NCBI GenBank assembly: GCA_947630775.1
Contig: CANRIY010000085.1
Span: 1 to 6,873, forward strand
Source: an uncultured Clostridia bacterium
Lineage (GTDB): Bacteria > Bacillota > Clostridia > Christensenellales > Borkfalkiaceae
Direction of reading: 5' to 3'
Length of the DNA: 6,873 bases
The position numbers were made by a program, and so were the translations under genes. This document shows positions 1 through 6,008 of the stretch, piece by piece. The notes beneath the pieces were generated by a model. That model had not been told where the DNA came from and did not search any database. It saw only the letters and a program-made list of their open reading frames with translations. Position 1 is the stretch's first letter. Each line of letters opens with the position of its first letter.

Positions 1-3000
1 CCGCAAACACGGCAGTTGCGGGCGCAACGGACGGGGATGGCGTGCAGAGCGCACTCGACGCACTCCAATCCAGCCTCGCGTCCGTCACGGAAAAGGCGGC
101 CGCGGCGAACACAGAGCGCAAGGCAGAACTTCAACAGGCAGAGGCGGACCGTCTCGCCAGACTTGACGAATTGAAGGGAGAGCTTCTGACGAGTGCCGCG
201 GCAAAGGCGGCGGCGGAGAAGGAAAGAAGCTTCACGTTCCTCGGCGAAGAAGACATCAAAGCCTATGTTTCCGCGATCGAAACAGCGCTCGGGGACGCCC
301 GCACCGCCATTCAGGCCGCACAGACGGAAGAGGAAGCCCGCGGGGCAAAGGCGGCATTCGATGAAGCCGTACTTGCGGCACAGAATGCGGCGCTTTCCAA
401 GAATGCGGAGAACAAGCAGGCGGCAAAGGATGAAGCAGAGAAACGCGTCACAACGATGGTCATTGAGGCGAAACAGACCTTGGACGGGCACGGCTTCATC
501 ACTCTCATGAGCTATCGGGACGAAATCGACGTTGCCGCGGACAGCGCGCGTACGGAGATCAGGAACGCCGAACAGCAGACCGACATTGATAGGGCGGTCG
601 AAACGCTCAAAAATAAGATCGATGAGATCCAGACGAGTGCGGCGGCGGATAATTTTGCCGCCACCGTGACGGCAAAGAGCGTTGGGAAAGGGGAAGTCTC
701 CGATCGGTCGGAAAAGATCAAAGACTCGCTCGCCGCGCTCGGGTTTGTCTCCGCTGACGACTATCAGACGGAGATCGAGGACGCCGTCAGTGCGGCGAAT
801 ACGGCGGTCGACGGCGCAAAGGATAACCGTGAGATCGGGCTCGCCGTGTCGGGGCTCATTGAGAAATTTGACGATATCCTGAAGCGCGCGACGCAGGTGA
901 ACGATTCGAACAAGGCCGAGGCGGTCGAGGCCGCATTGCAGGAGATCGGGGACAAGGCGGAGAATGCAAAACAGGCGGTCGAAGCGCTCGTATTCCTCCA
1001 TGAAAAGGGAACATATCTCGAAGCGATCGGCGCCGCAGCGGAAAAAGGCGAAGAAAGCCTCCGCGCGGCACAGTCGTCCGAGGCGCTGGATACGGCAAAA
1101 ACGGAGATCCTCAATGCGATCTCGGCGGAACAGCAGAAAGCGGTAAAAGCCGACGAGGCGACAAAGACCGACGAAGTGAATGCCGCAAAGGATACTGTCG
1201 CGGAAGAGACGGCAGAGGCGAACGGCGCGATCGGCGCCCTCGGGTTTGTCTCCGCAGAGAACTATGATGTCGCCAAACACGCCGCAAAAGCCAATACGGT
1301 GATCGAAAACGCTGCAGATAGCGTTGAGATCCAAAACGCGCTCACAGAGCTGAAAAACGGGCTCAAAACCGTAAAGGATGCCGCAACGGCCGACAACGAA
1401 GCGGCAAGAACCGCCGCCGTGAGTCGTGGCAATGCGGATGCCGAATCGCAGAGAGCAGGGGCGGAAAAAGAACTCGAAGCCCTCGGGTTTATCGACGCGG
1501 AAAGCTATCAGGCGCAGATCGATACCGTTGCCACCGCCGCTTCCGACGACATCGACAATGCCGCGAAGCCGTCGGAGATTTCCTCCGCGCTCCAAACCCT
1601 GAAAGAAGCGCTTGCGGAGATCGCAGAGCAGGCGAATACAGCGAATGAGCTCGCGAAGAAATCTGCCGTCAATACCGCCCTGCGCGAAATCGAGACAGCA
1701 AAGGGCGAGGCGGAAAAGGCGGTCACTGCCCTCAGGCTCCTCACAGATAAAAAATCCTATACGGACCGTATCACTGCGGCGGCGGATACTGCAAAGGATC
1801 AGCTGAAAGATCCCGCAAATACGGCAGCCGTGAATGCTGCGAAGGCGGAAGCGCTCGCCGAATTTGATGATATCACGTCCGACGCACAGGCGGCGCACGG
1901 GCAAGTTCTCCAAGAGATCGAAACGGCGATCGAAGCGGCGATGAAGACGCTTTCCGAGCTCAAAGAAAGAATCGAAAAAGCGATCGGGGCGCTCGGCTTC
2001 CTCCGCGGCGGCTCTTCCGTTGCGCTCATGTCCCTCGACGAAACGACCAAGGAGAGCTTCCTTGCAGAGCTCGAAGCGGCATACAAAGCCGCCCTCGAAG
2101 GGTTCAATGCGGACAACTTCACGGATGGCGCAGGGGTAGTGAGCTATCTGGAGAAAGTCTCCGCGGCGCTGGAGAACATTCAGACCGATGCGGAGAAGGT
2201 CAATCAGAACAACAAAACGTTTGTAATGGACGAAGCGAAAGCTGAGATCGGGCGAGCAAAGGAAGAGATCGAGGCACTTTTGAAAAATCCCGATCTTCCT
2301 GCAGAGAAAAAGGCGGAGTATGAAGCGGAACTTCGCGCAGTCGTCAGTGACGCCGAGGCCGCGATGGAGCATGCGGACAGCTTCGGCGCAGTCGAGGGCC
2401 TTCGCACGAAATTCCAAAACGGCGCAGACCTTCTGAAAGAGATGATCCAAAACGCGCCCATTGAGGACGCAACGGTGCAAATCGTCGTCGAAGGGATCAG
2501 GGCGACCGGAAGGGAGTACAACGGCACCGATTCGATCCAATTCGATCTTACGGGAGTCATCTATCGGAACGCCCTGACGGGAGAAGAGATCCCGTCGGAG
2601 TTCACAGGGGACTTTAAGCTCACCGTTTCGGGAAGACTGTCGGACTACAACGCAGGGAAACAAATCGCGCTCATCACTTCCATAACGCTTGAAAGCTCGT
2701 TCATCGAATCGGGAGAATTTGCCCTCGCGCCCGAAGGCCAGCAGGCGTTTGCGGAGGTCGAGATCGCAAAGACGCGCCTCGTCGTGCGTGCGCACGGGGA
2801 CGGCTCCGTCACGTACGAAGGGTTTGTGAACGGAGAGGACGAGAGCGTGCTTACGGGCGAACTTGTGGTGGAGAGGAACGGAAACGTCCTCACGCCCCGC
2901 GGACTCGAAAGCGTGAATTATGAGATCGTGTTCGTGAGCGAAACGGCTGAGGCGGCTCCTGCGGCGTTGTGGCTCGGGATCGCGGCCGCATGCCTGTCGC

Positions 3001-3050
3001 TCGCGGCGGCTTGCATGGTGTTTGCGGCGGTTCGACGGAAGAAACAATAA
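1..3050 (+). CDS. Large repeat-containing surface protein with C-terminal membrane anchor (5' end missing)
   Basis: The frame is open from the first bases (first full codon at 3) to a TAA at 3048-3050, giving 1015 visible residues. The GTG at 42 is not the start. The residues before it (ANTAVAGATDGDG) match the middle of an internal repeat (ANTAVDGAKDN near residue 263), so the gene begins upstream of the window and any signal peptide is unseen. Residues 1 to about 818 are Ala/Glu/Lys-rich helices built of tandem repeats. Residues about 820-975 are beta-rich and resemble the YDG and MBG domains of Gram-positive surface proteins (YNGTDSI, LTGV, NAGKQIA, then YEGFVNGEDESVLTG and GLESVNYEI). Residues about 987-1010 are a hydrophobic membrane span, followed by RRKKQ. 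No LPXTG sortase motif is present, so anchoring is probably by the membrane span. The helical part recalls FIVAR/DUF1542-type repeats of cell-wall adhesins, which I infer from pattern only. A role in cell-surface structure or adhesion is plausible but unproven. Confidence 0.85.
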   Translation, partial: ANTAVAGATDGDGVQSALDALQSSLASVTEKAAAANTERKAELQQAEADRLARLDELKGELLTSAAAKAAAEKERSFTFLGEEDIKAYVSAIETALGDARTAIQAAQTEEEARGAKAAFDEAVLAAQNAALSKNAENKQAAKDEAEKRVTTMVIEAKQTLDGHGFITLMSYRDEIDVAADSARTEIRNAEQQTDIDRAVETLKNKIDEIQTSAAADNFAATVTAKSVGKGEVSDRSEKIKDSLAALGFVSADDYQTEIEDAVSAANTAVDGAKDNREIGLAVSGLIEKFDDILKRATQVNDSNKAEAVEAALQEIGDKAENAKQAVEALVFLHEKGTYLEAIGAAAEKGEESLRAAQSSEALDTAKTEILNAISAEQQKAVKADEATKTDEVNAAKDTVAEETAEANGAIGALGFVSAENYDVAKHAAKANTVIENAADSVEIQNALTELKNGLKTVKDAATADNEAARTAAVSRGNADAESQRAGAEKELEALGFIDAESYQAQIDTVATAASDDIDNAAKPSEISSALQTLKEALAEIAEQANTANELAKKSAVNTALREIETAKGEAEKAVTALRLLTDKKSYTDRITAAADTAKDQLKDPANTAAVNAAKAEALAEFDDITSDAQAAHGQVLQEIETAIEAAMKTLSELKERIEKAIGALGFLRGGSSVALMSLDETTKESFLAELEAAYKAALEGFNADNFTDGAGVVSYLEKVSAALENIQTDAEKVNQNNKTFVMDEAKAEIGRAKEEIEALLKNPDLPAEKKAEYEAELRAVVSDAEAAMEHADSFGAVEGLRTKFQNGADLLKEMIQNAPIEDATVQIVVEGIRATGREYNGTDSIQFDLTGVIYRNALTGEEIPSEFTGDFKLTVSGRLSDYNAGKQIALITSITLESSFIESGEFALAPEGQQAFAEVEIAKTRLVVRAHGDGSVTYEGFVNGEDESVLTGELVVERNGNVLTPRGLESVNYEIVFVSETAEAAPAALWLGIAAACLSLAAACMVFAAVRRKKQ
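234..2455 (+). repeat. Tandem protein repeats of 81-95 residues in the surface protein
   Basis: A conserved landmark, usually A-L-G-F followed by an acidic stretch and a Tyr, recurs in frame. Its Gly-Phe position (or equivalent) falls at nucleotides 234, 492, 741, 990, 1242, 1485, 1734, 1995 and, more weakly, 2280. The spacings are 86, 83, 83, 84, 81, 83, 87 and 95 codons. Each unit continues with an I/V-x-x-A-A-x-x-A helix, a second helix around (A/T)-L-x-x-L-K, and an A-A-x-A-x-N turn. Copies have diverged at the DNA level, so this is an old protein repeat and not a recent DNA duplication. A partial unit precedes the first landmark, so the array continues upstream of the window. The eighth unit carries a small insertion (RGGSSVALM). 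Confidence 0.85.
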
Positions 3051-3065
3051 AAACGGAAACGGAAT

Positions 3066-3099
3066 TCTGCCCGCCGCCTTTGCGGCGGGCAGATTTTTT
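3066..3099 (+). terminator. Intrinsic terminator of the surface-protein gene
   Basis: A perfect 12-bp GC-rich stem (TCTGCCCGCCGC at 3066-3077, GCGGCGGGCAGA at 3082-3093) closes a CTTT loop and is followed by six T residues at 3094-3099. It begins 15 bases after the TAA of the surface-protein gene, as expected for a strong rho-independent terminator. Confidence 0.92.
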
Positions 3100-3105
3100 C
3101 TCGCT

Positions 3106-3163
3106 GCCCCTTTCAGGGGAAGTGGCGAACGCAGTGAGCCAAAGGGGTTTTCTCACCTTCCCC
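3106..3163. repeat. Small GC-rich palindromic intergenic repeat
   Basis: CCCCT and AGGGG (3107-3111 and 3115-3119) form a first hairpin. TGGC and GCCA (3123-3126 and 3138-3141) form a second. An AAAGGGG at 3141-3147 can pair instead with the opening CCCCTTT. GGGGAAG (3116-3122) and CTTCCCC (3157-3163) are a further inverted pair, and GTGAG (3134-3138) can pair with CTCAC (3152-3156). The same layout (C-run hairpin, second hairpin, closing G-run) is seen at 4941-4990, so this looks like a related but diverged member of one repeat class. No gene is encoded here. Confidence 0.6.
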
Positions 3164-3210
3164 AAGAATGATTATAAATCACAAAAACGGAGAAATTTTA
3201 TCAAAACCTA

Positions 3211-3239
3211 TTGCAATATATTTTATTTTGATGTATAAT
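3211..3239 (+). promoter_or_regulatory. Sigma-A type promoter of the nucleoside kinase gene
   Basis: The -35 box TTGCAA (3211-3216) is 17 bases from a perfect TATAAT -10 box (3234-3239), in AT-rich DNA that contrasts with the flanking coding regions. Transcription should begin near 3246, leaving a short leader of about 25 bases before the start at 3271. The upstream in-frame ATG at 3238 lies inside the -10 box and therefore cannot be the start codon for this promoter. Confidence 0.82.
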
Positions 3240-3258
3240 GAAACTTCCATTGAGGCAG

Positions 3259-3266
3259 AAGGGGGG
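3259..3266 (+). promoter_or_regulatory. Ribosome binding site that sets the kinase start
   Basis: AAGGGGGG lies four bases before the ATG at 3271. It supports 3271 as the start over the in-frame ATG at 3238, which overlaps the -10 box and has no Shine-Dalgarno sequence. Confidence 0.75.
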
Positions 3267-3270
3267 TATT

Positions 3271-4929
3271 ATGATAAAGATCAACTTCAACAACAAGCAT
3301 TTGAATGTCAACGAGGGGACGAGGGTATTGGAACTCGTCGATCCGAAGGAAAGGAAAAATCTCGTCGTCTGTCAGGTCGGCGCACAGGTCAAGGAACTCA
3401 ACTACAAACTTTCCGAAAAGAACGACGGCATGACGATCCATCTTCTCAATCTGAACAATGAAGAAGCGGGGCGGGCGTACAGGGCGAGTCTTCGCTATAT
3501 CGTCGCAATGGCGTTTTACAGGATCTATCCCGAGGTAAAGATCAGGTTTTCCTACAATATCTCGCGCTCTATCTTTTGCGAAGCGCTCACGAAGAGTTTT
3601 AACATGTCGAGAGCGGTCGACGCGATCAAGGCGGAAGTGGAGCGCATCATCGAGGAAGATCTGCCCATCGAACGGGTCACTGTGACGATCGAAGAGGCGA
3701 CGGAGATCTACAAACAGTTCCATTTGGACGATAAGATCGAGATCTTGAAATACCGTCCCGAAAACACGGTGCACCTTTATAAGTGCGGCGAGTATTATAA
3801 CTATCTGCACAGCTATATGGTCCCTTCGACGGGCTGTATCCATAATTATACGATCACGCCGTACAGCCCCGGGCTCATCATCCAGTATCCCCGCCACGAT
3901 CTTGACGGATCGATCCCCGAATTCGAGGAAGAGGCGACCTATTGCAAGACGTTGCAGAAGGCATACGACTGGGCGGAAAAGACAAAGGTCCAGACCGTCA
4001 ACGATATCAACCGCAAGATCGACCGCGGCGAAGTGCTCGAATTTGTGCAGATGTGCGAGGCGCACCACAACCGCCAGCTCGTCGAGCTCGGCAACGCCAT
4101 CGAAAAGGAGATCGAGGACGTCAGGCTCGTCGCGATCGCAGGTCCCAGTTCGAGCGGAAAGACGACCTTCTGCAACCGTTTGAGGATCGAGCTTTTGTCC
4201 CGCGGCATCAATCCCGTCACGATCTCGCTGGACGATTATTATTTCGAAAAAGAACGGATCTGCGAAATGCAGCAAAAACCGGTCGGAAAACTCGATCTGG
4301 AGCATATCGACTGCCTCGACATCGAACTCTTCAACAAAGACCTCTTCGATCTCATCAACGGGGAAGAAGTCACGCTCCCCCGCTTCAATTTCAAAGAGGA
4401 CAGACGGGAGAAGGGCAAGACGATACGGGTCGAGCAGAACGTGCCGATCATCATCGAGGGGATCCACGCCCTCAACGAAAAGCTCACAAAGTCCATTCCG
4501 AAACGCCAGAAATTTAAGATCTACATCGCGCCGCACGCACAGCTGAATATCGACAACCATTCGCCCCTGTCCGTCACGGACGCGAGGCTGATCCGTCGGA
4601 TCGTCCGCGACATGAAGTTCCGCAACTGCTCCGCCGCAAAGACGATCGACATGTGGCAGTCGGTGCGGAACGGCGAATTCCGCTGGATCTATCCCAATCA
4701 GGAGAACGCGGACTATGTGTTCAATTCCAGCTTGGGCTACGAGCTCTGCGTGCTGAAAAAACAGGCGATGGAAGCGCTCACGAAGATCACACCGTCCGAT
4801 CCGCAGTACCTTCTCGCAAACAGACTCATCAAGATCCTGAAGTACTTCCGCGAGATTGACGACGACTCGATCATTCCCTGCAATTCCCTCCTCAGGGAAT
4901 TCATCGGCGGCAGCTGCTTTAACGTATAA
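3271..4929 (+). CDS. Nucleoside (uridine-type) kinase with N-terminal TGS/threonyl-tRNA synthetase-like domain
   Basis: This 552-residue protein belongs to the phosphoribulokinase/uridine kinase P-loop family and probably phosphorylates a nucleoside in cytosolic pyrimidine salvage. Residues 1 to about 60 resemble a TGS domain (MIKINFNNKHLNVNEGTRVLEL). Residues about 60-250 resemble the second additional domain of threonyl-tRNA synthetase. The kinase domain starts near residue 286, with a Walker A GPSSSGKT (291-298), the substrate-side DDYY (321-324), EGIHALN (396-402) and TDARLIRRIVRD (436-447), all typical of the family. The length matches the long two-part kinases of Clostridia and Thermotogae and is far longer than the roughly 210-residue canonical Udk. 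ATG 3271 is chosen because of its ribosome binding site and because ATG 3238 lies in the promoter. It appears to be transcribed alone. The fusion type is well known, but the exact substrate cannot be read from the sequence. Confidence 0.9.
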   Translation: MIKINFNNKHLNVNEGTRVLELVDPKERKNLVVCQVGAQVKELNYKLSEKNDGMTIHLLNLNNEEAGRAYRASLRYIVAMAFYRIYPEVKIRFSYNISRSIFCEALTKSFNMSRAVDAIKAEVERIIEEDLPIERVTVTIEEATEIYKQFHLDDKIEILKYRPENTVHLYKCGEYYNYLHSYMVPSTGCIHNYTITPYSPGLIIQYPRHDLDGSIPEFEEEATYCKTLQKAYDWAEKTKVQTVNDINRKIDRGEVLEFVQMCEAHHNRQLVELGNAIEKEIEDVRLVAIAGPSSSGKTTFCNRLRIELLSRGINPVTISLDDYYFEKERICEMQQKPVGKLDLEHIDCLDIELFNKDLFDLINGEEVTLPRFNFKEDRREKGKTIRVEQNVPIIIEGIHALNEKLTKSIPKRQKFKIYIAPHAQLNIDNHSPLSVTDARLIRRIVRDMKFRNCSAAKTIDMWQSVRNGEFRWIYPNQENADYVFNSSLGYELCVLKKQAMEALTKITPSDPQYLLANRLIKILKYFREIDDDSIIPCNSLLREFIGGSCFNV

Positions 4930-4940
4930 ACGTCTCCTTG

Positions 4941-4990
4941 GCTCCCCCTTGAGGGGGAGCTGTCACGCTGTCCTTGCGTGACTGAGGGGG
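4941..4990. repeat. GC-rich double-hairpin intergenic repeat, copy 1
   Basis: GCTCCCCC (4941-4948) and GGGGGAGC (4953-4960) form a perfect 8-bp stem with loop TTGA. GTCACGC (4962-4968) and GCGTGAC (4976-4982) form a perfect 7-bp stem, followed by TGAGGGGG, whose G-run could pair alternatively with the C-run at the left. The 15-mer GCTGTCACGCTGTCC (4959-4973) recurs exactly at 5147-5161, and GTGACTGAGGGG (4978-4989) recurs exactly at 5261-5272. The repeat begins 11 bases after the kinase stop codon. There is no T-tract, so a terminator role is uncertain. Confidence 0.75.
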
Positions 4991-5001
4991 TGTCGTTCCA
5001 C

Positions 5002-5118
5002 CGCGTCATCCTGAGACAGTGATTTATACGCAGTCCGAACGGCAATTCCCGAAGGATCCCGAAGAACGGAGTCCGAACTTTCATCCTCGGGATGTTTCGC
5101 TACGCTCAACATGACGCG
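5002..5118. repeat. 117-bp MITE-like element with imperfect terminal inverted repeats
   Basis: The ends CGCGTCATCCTGAG (5002-5015) and CTCAACATGACGCG (5105-5118) are inverted repeats matching at 12 of 14 positions. The interior contains the 9-bp direct repeat AGTCCGAAC at 5032-5040 and 5070-5078, and no credible gene. Sequences with the GTCATCCTGAG...GAAGGATCCC type are, from general knowledge, common dispersed repeats in bacterial genomes. This copy is flanked on both sides by parts of the double-hairpin repeat. I see no transposase and no obvious target-site duplication. Confidence 0.6.
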
Positions 5119-5121
5119 CTA

Positions 5122-5282
5122 CCCCTTGTCGCTTCTCACAGGGGAGGCTGTCACGCTGTCCCACGTCTCGGCTCCCCTCATAGGGTCCTTCCTTAGGGAT
5201 GGCGGGAAAAGGCGACCATTCTATTTATGGAGCCCTTTCTCGCCTGAGCTGTCGCCGCAGGTGACTGAGGGGTTCCCCCTCA
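5122..5282. repeat. GC-rich double-hairpin repeat, copy 2, apparently interrupted
   Basis: The left part (CCCCT at 5122-5126, AGGGG at 5140-5144, then GCTGTCACGCTGTCC at 5147-5161) matches copy 1. The right part (GAGCTGTCGCC, GCA loop, then GGTGACTGAGGGG ending at 5272) also matches it in layout. About 85 bases of different sequence separate the two parts. That middle stretch has its own inverted pairs, including GGCTCC (5170-5175) with GGAGCC (5229-5234) and CCAT (5216-5219) with ATGG (5227-5230). This suggests either a copy carrying an insertion or two partial copies fused. The ATG-started frame at 5111-5326 falls entirely in this repeat and shows no protein-like sequence. Confidence 0.6.
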
Positions 5283-5292
5283 CACGTTTTTT
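5261..5292 (+). terminator. Possible intrinsic terminator formed by the repeat end
   Basis: TGAGGGG (5266-5272) and CCCCTCA (5276-5282) form a perfect 7-bp stem with a TTC loop. It can be extended by GTG (5261-5263) with CAC (5283-5285) across a two-base bulge, and six T residues follow at 5287-5292. It would stop read-through from the kinase side just upstream of the toxin-antitoxin promoter. It is distant from the kinase stop codon and built from repeat sequence, so function is inferred. Confidence 0.55.
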
Positions 5293-5314
5293 CCGAAAAC
5301 TGCATAAAATACTC

Positions 5315-5343
5315 TTGACGAGGTAGGCAAATTATGCTACAAT
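5315..5343 (+). promoter_or_regulatory. Sigma-A promoter of the toxin-antitoxin operon
   Basis: The -35 box TTGACG (5315-5320) is separated by exactly 17 bases from the -10 box TACAAT (5338-5343). TGC directly before the -10 makes it an extended -10 promoter. Transcription should start near 5350, about 20 bases before the antitoxin ATG. Confidence 0.88.
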
Positions 5344-5352
5344 ATGTCTACC
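5322..5352. promoter_or_regulatory. Candidate autoregulatory operator overlapping the -10 box
   Basis: GGTAGGCA (5322-5329) and TGTCTACC (5345-5352) are inverted copies matching at 7 of 8 positions, centred at 5337 right against the -10 box. A further CTAC half-site lies at 5337-5340, 11 bases (one helical turn) before the CTAC at 5348-5351. Antitoxins of the Phd/YefM family commonly repress their own promoter through such palindromes, so binding here would block RNA polymerase. This is inferred from symmetry and position. Confidence 0.6.
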
Positions 5353-5361
5353 GAAAGGAGG
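5353..5361 (+). promoter_or_regulatory. Strong ribosome binding site of the antitoxin
   Basis: GAAAGGAGG ends seven bases before the ATG at 5369 and is close to a perfect match to the anti-Shine-Dalgarno sequence. It favours 5369 over the out-of-frame ATG at 5364, which lies only two bases from the AGGAGG. Confidence 0.85.
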
Positions 5362-5368
5362 AAATGCA

Positions 5369-5656
5369 ATGTCAGTTGGAATTTCGATCCGTCCGTCGAA
5401 GGATCTTCGCACAAACTACGGGCAAATTTCCGCATTGACGCGGCAAAACCCCGTTGCGATCACCGTCAACGGAAGGGAGGACACCGTCCTCATGAGCCAT
5501 GAGGAATATCTTGCGCAACAGGCTTCGCTCGAAGAAATGCGGGAGCGGCTCGAACTGTATGCGCATTTGGCGCAGTCGGAGGACGACGTGCGGCTCGGCA
5601 GAGTCAAGCCGATCGACGCCGCGTTCGACGAGATCGTCAAATCTCTTTCGGAGTGA
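5369..5656 (+). CDS. Phd/YefM-family type II antitoxin
   Basis: This 95-residue protein has the Phd/YefM pattern. Residues about 5-55 (ISIRPSKDLRTNYGQISAL, then NPVAITVNGREDTVLMSHEEY) form the N-terminal dimerising and DNA-binding fold. Residues 56-95 are charged and helical and should bind and neutralise the toxin. It is the first gene of a two-gene operon with its own promoter, operator candidate and strong ribosome binding site, and it ends three bases before the toxin start. This order fits antitoxin-first synthesis and autorepression. Length is normal for the family. The pair may act in plasmid-like stabilisation, phage defence or stress response, which the sequence does not decide. Confidence 0.9.
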   Translation: MSVGISIRPSKDLRTNYGQISALTRQNPVAITVNGREDTVLMSHEEYLAQQASLEEMRERLELYAHLAQSEDDVRLGRVKPIDAAFDEIVKSLSE

Positions 5657-5659
5657 TCC

Positions 5660-5983
5660 ATGCGCTATACCGTACTTTTGACCGAGACCGCAGTCGCCGA
5701 TTTCAAGAAGACCGCGCTCGGGATCCTCGACGCCTCGAAGGACGCCGCAACCGCCCTGAAATTTGTCACGGAGTTGAAGGCGGAAGTGGGGCGCCTTGCC
5801 GATTTCCCGCAAGCGGGGGCGCTTCCCAATGACAGAAATCTCGTCTGTCAAGGGTACCGTTTCCTCGTACATAAGGACTATCTCATCTTCTATACTTATG
5901 AGGACGGCAGCGATACCGTCTATGTGAAAGCCGCCTTCCATGCGAAACTCGATTATAAGCGTGTGATGCGGAATATCAAATGA
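5660..5983 (+). CDS. RelE/ParE-family type II toxin
   Basis: This 107-residue protein matches the RelE/ParE superfamily: an N-terminal strand followed by helices (MRYTVLLTETAVADFKK, residues 1-17), a helical pair, and a C-terminal beta-sheet with GYRFLV (65-70), DYLIFY (73-78), VYVKAAFHAKLDY (87-99) and a basic tail. RelE members cleave mRNA in the ribosome and ParE members poison DNA gyrase; family-level sequence does not tell which applies here. The ATG lies three bases after the antitoxin stop, and a GGAG (5650-5653) inside the end of the antitoxin gene serves as ribosome binding site, so translation is probably coupled. The gene is intact with no frameshift. It is followed by a terminator that closes the operon. 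Confidence 0.88.
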   Translation: MRYTVLLTETAVADFKKTALGILDASKDAATALKFVTELKAEVGRLADFPQAGALPNDRNLVCQGYRFLVHKDYLIFYTYEDGSDTVYVKAAFHAKLDYKRVMRNIK

Positions 5984-6008
5984 GAAGCCCAATTTCACAT
6001 AAAAACCG

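Noticed and set aside
42..44. GTG at 42 as the start of the surface-protein gene
   Set aside because: The frame is open to the window edge and the residues before the GTG match an internal repeat, so the gene is truncated by the window and does not start there.
492..2000. Recent DNA-level tandem duplication in the surface-protein gene
   Set aside because: The repeat units keep protein pattern and spacing but differ widely in nucleotides, apart from short shared runs around the CTCGGGTTT landmark, so no recent duplication is supported.
3223..4560. 445-codon open frame on the - strand opposite the kinase gene
   Set aside because: It is antisense to a gene with clear P-loop kinase motifs. Its translation is a low-complexity mix rich in Asp, Arg and Val, as expected from codon-biased antisense, and it shows no recognisable domain.
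4737..5084. 115-codon - strand frame overlapping the kinase end and the repeat cluster
   Set aside because: Half is antisense to the kinase and half is translated from palindromic repeat DNA. Such repeat-derived frames are common false calls.
5111..5326. 71-codon + strand frame in the repeat cluster
   Set aside because: It lies wholly in repeats and the toxin-antitoxin promoter, has no ribosome binding site and has no protein-like composition.
5971..6004. Sigma-F/sigma-G type promoter before spoVAD (GAATA at 5971-5975, CATAAAA at 5998-6004)
   Set aside because: The two boxes are 22 bases apart, too far for the forespore sigma factors, and the -10 is only a partial match. No better pair was found between 5930 and 6040.
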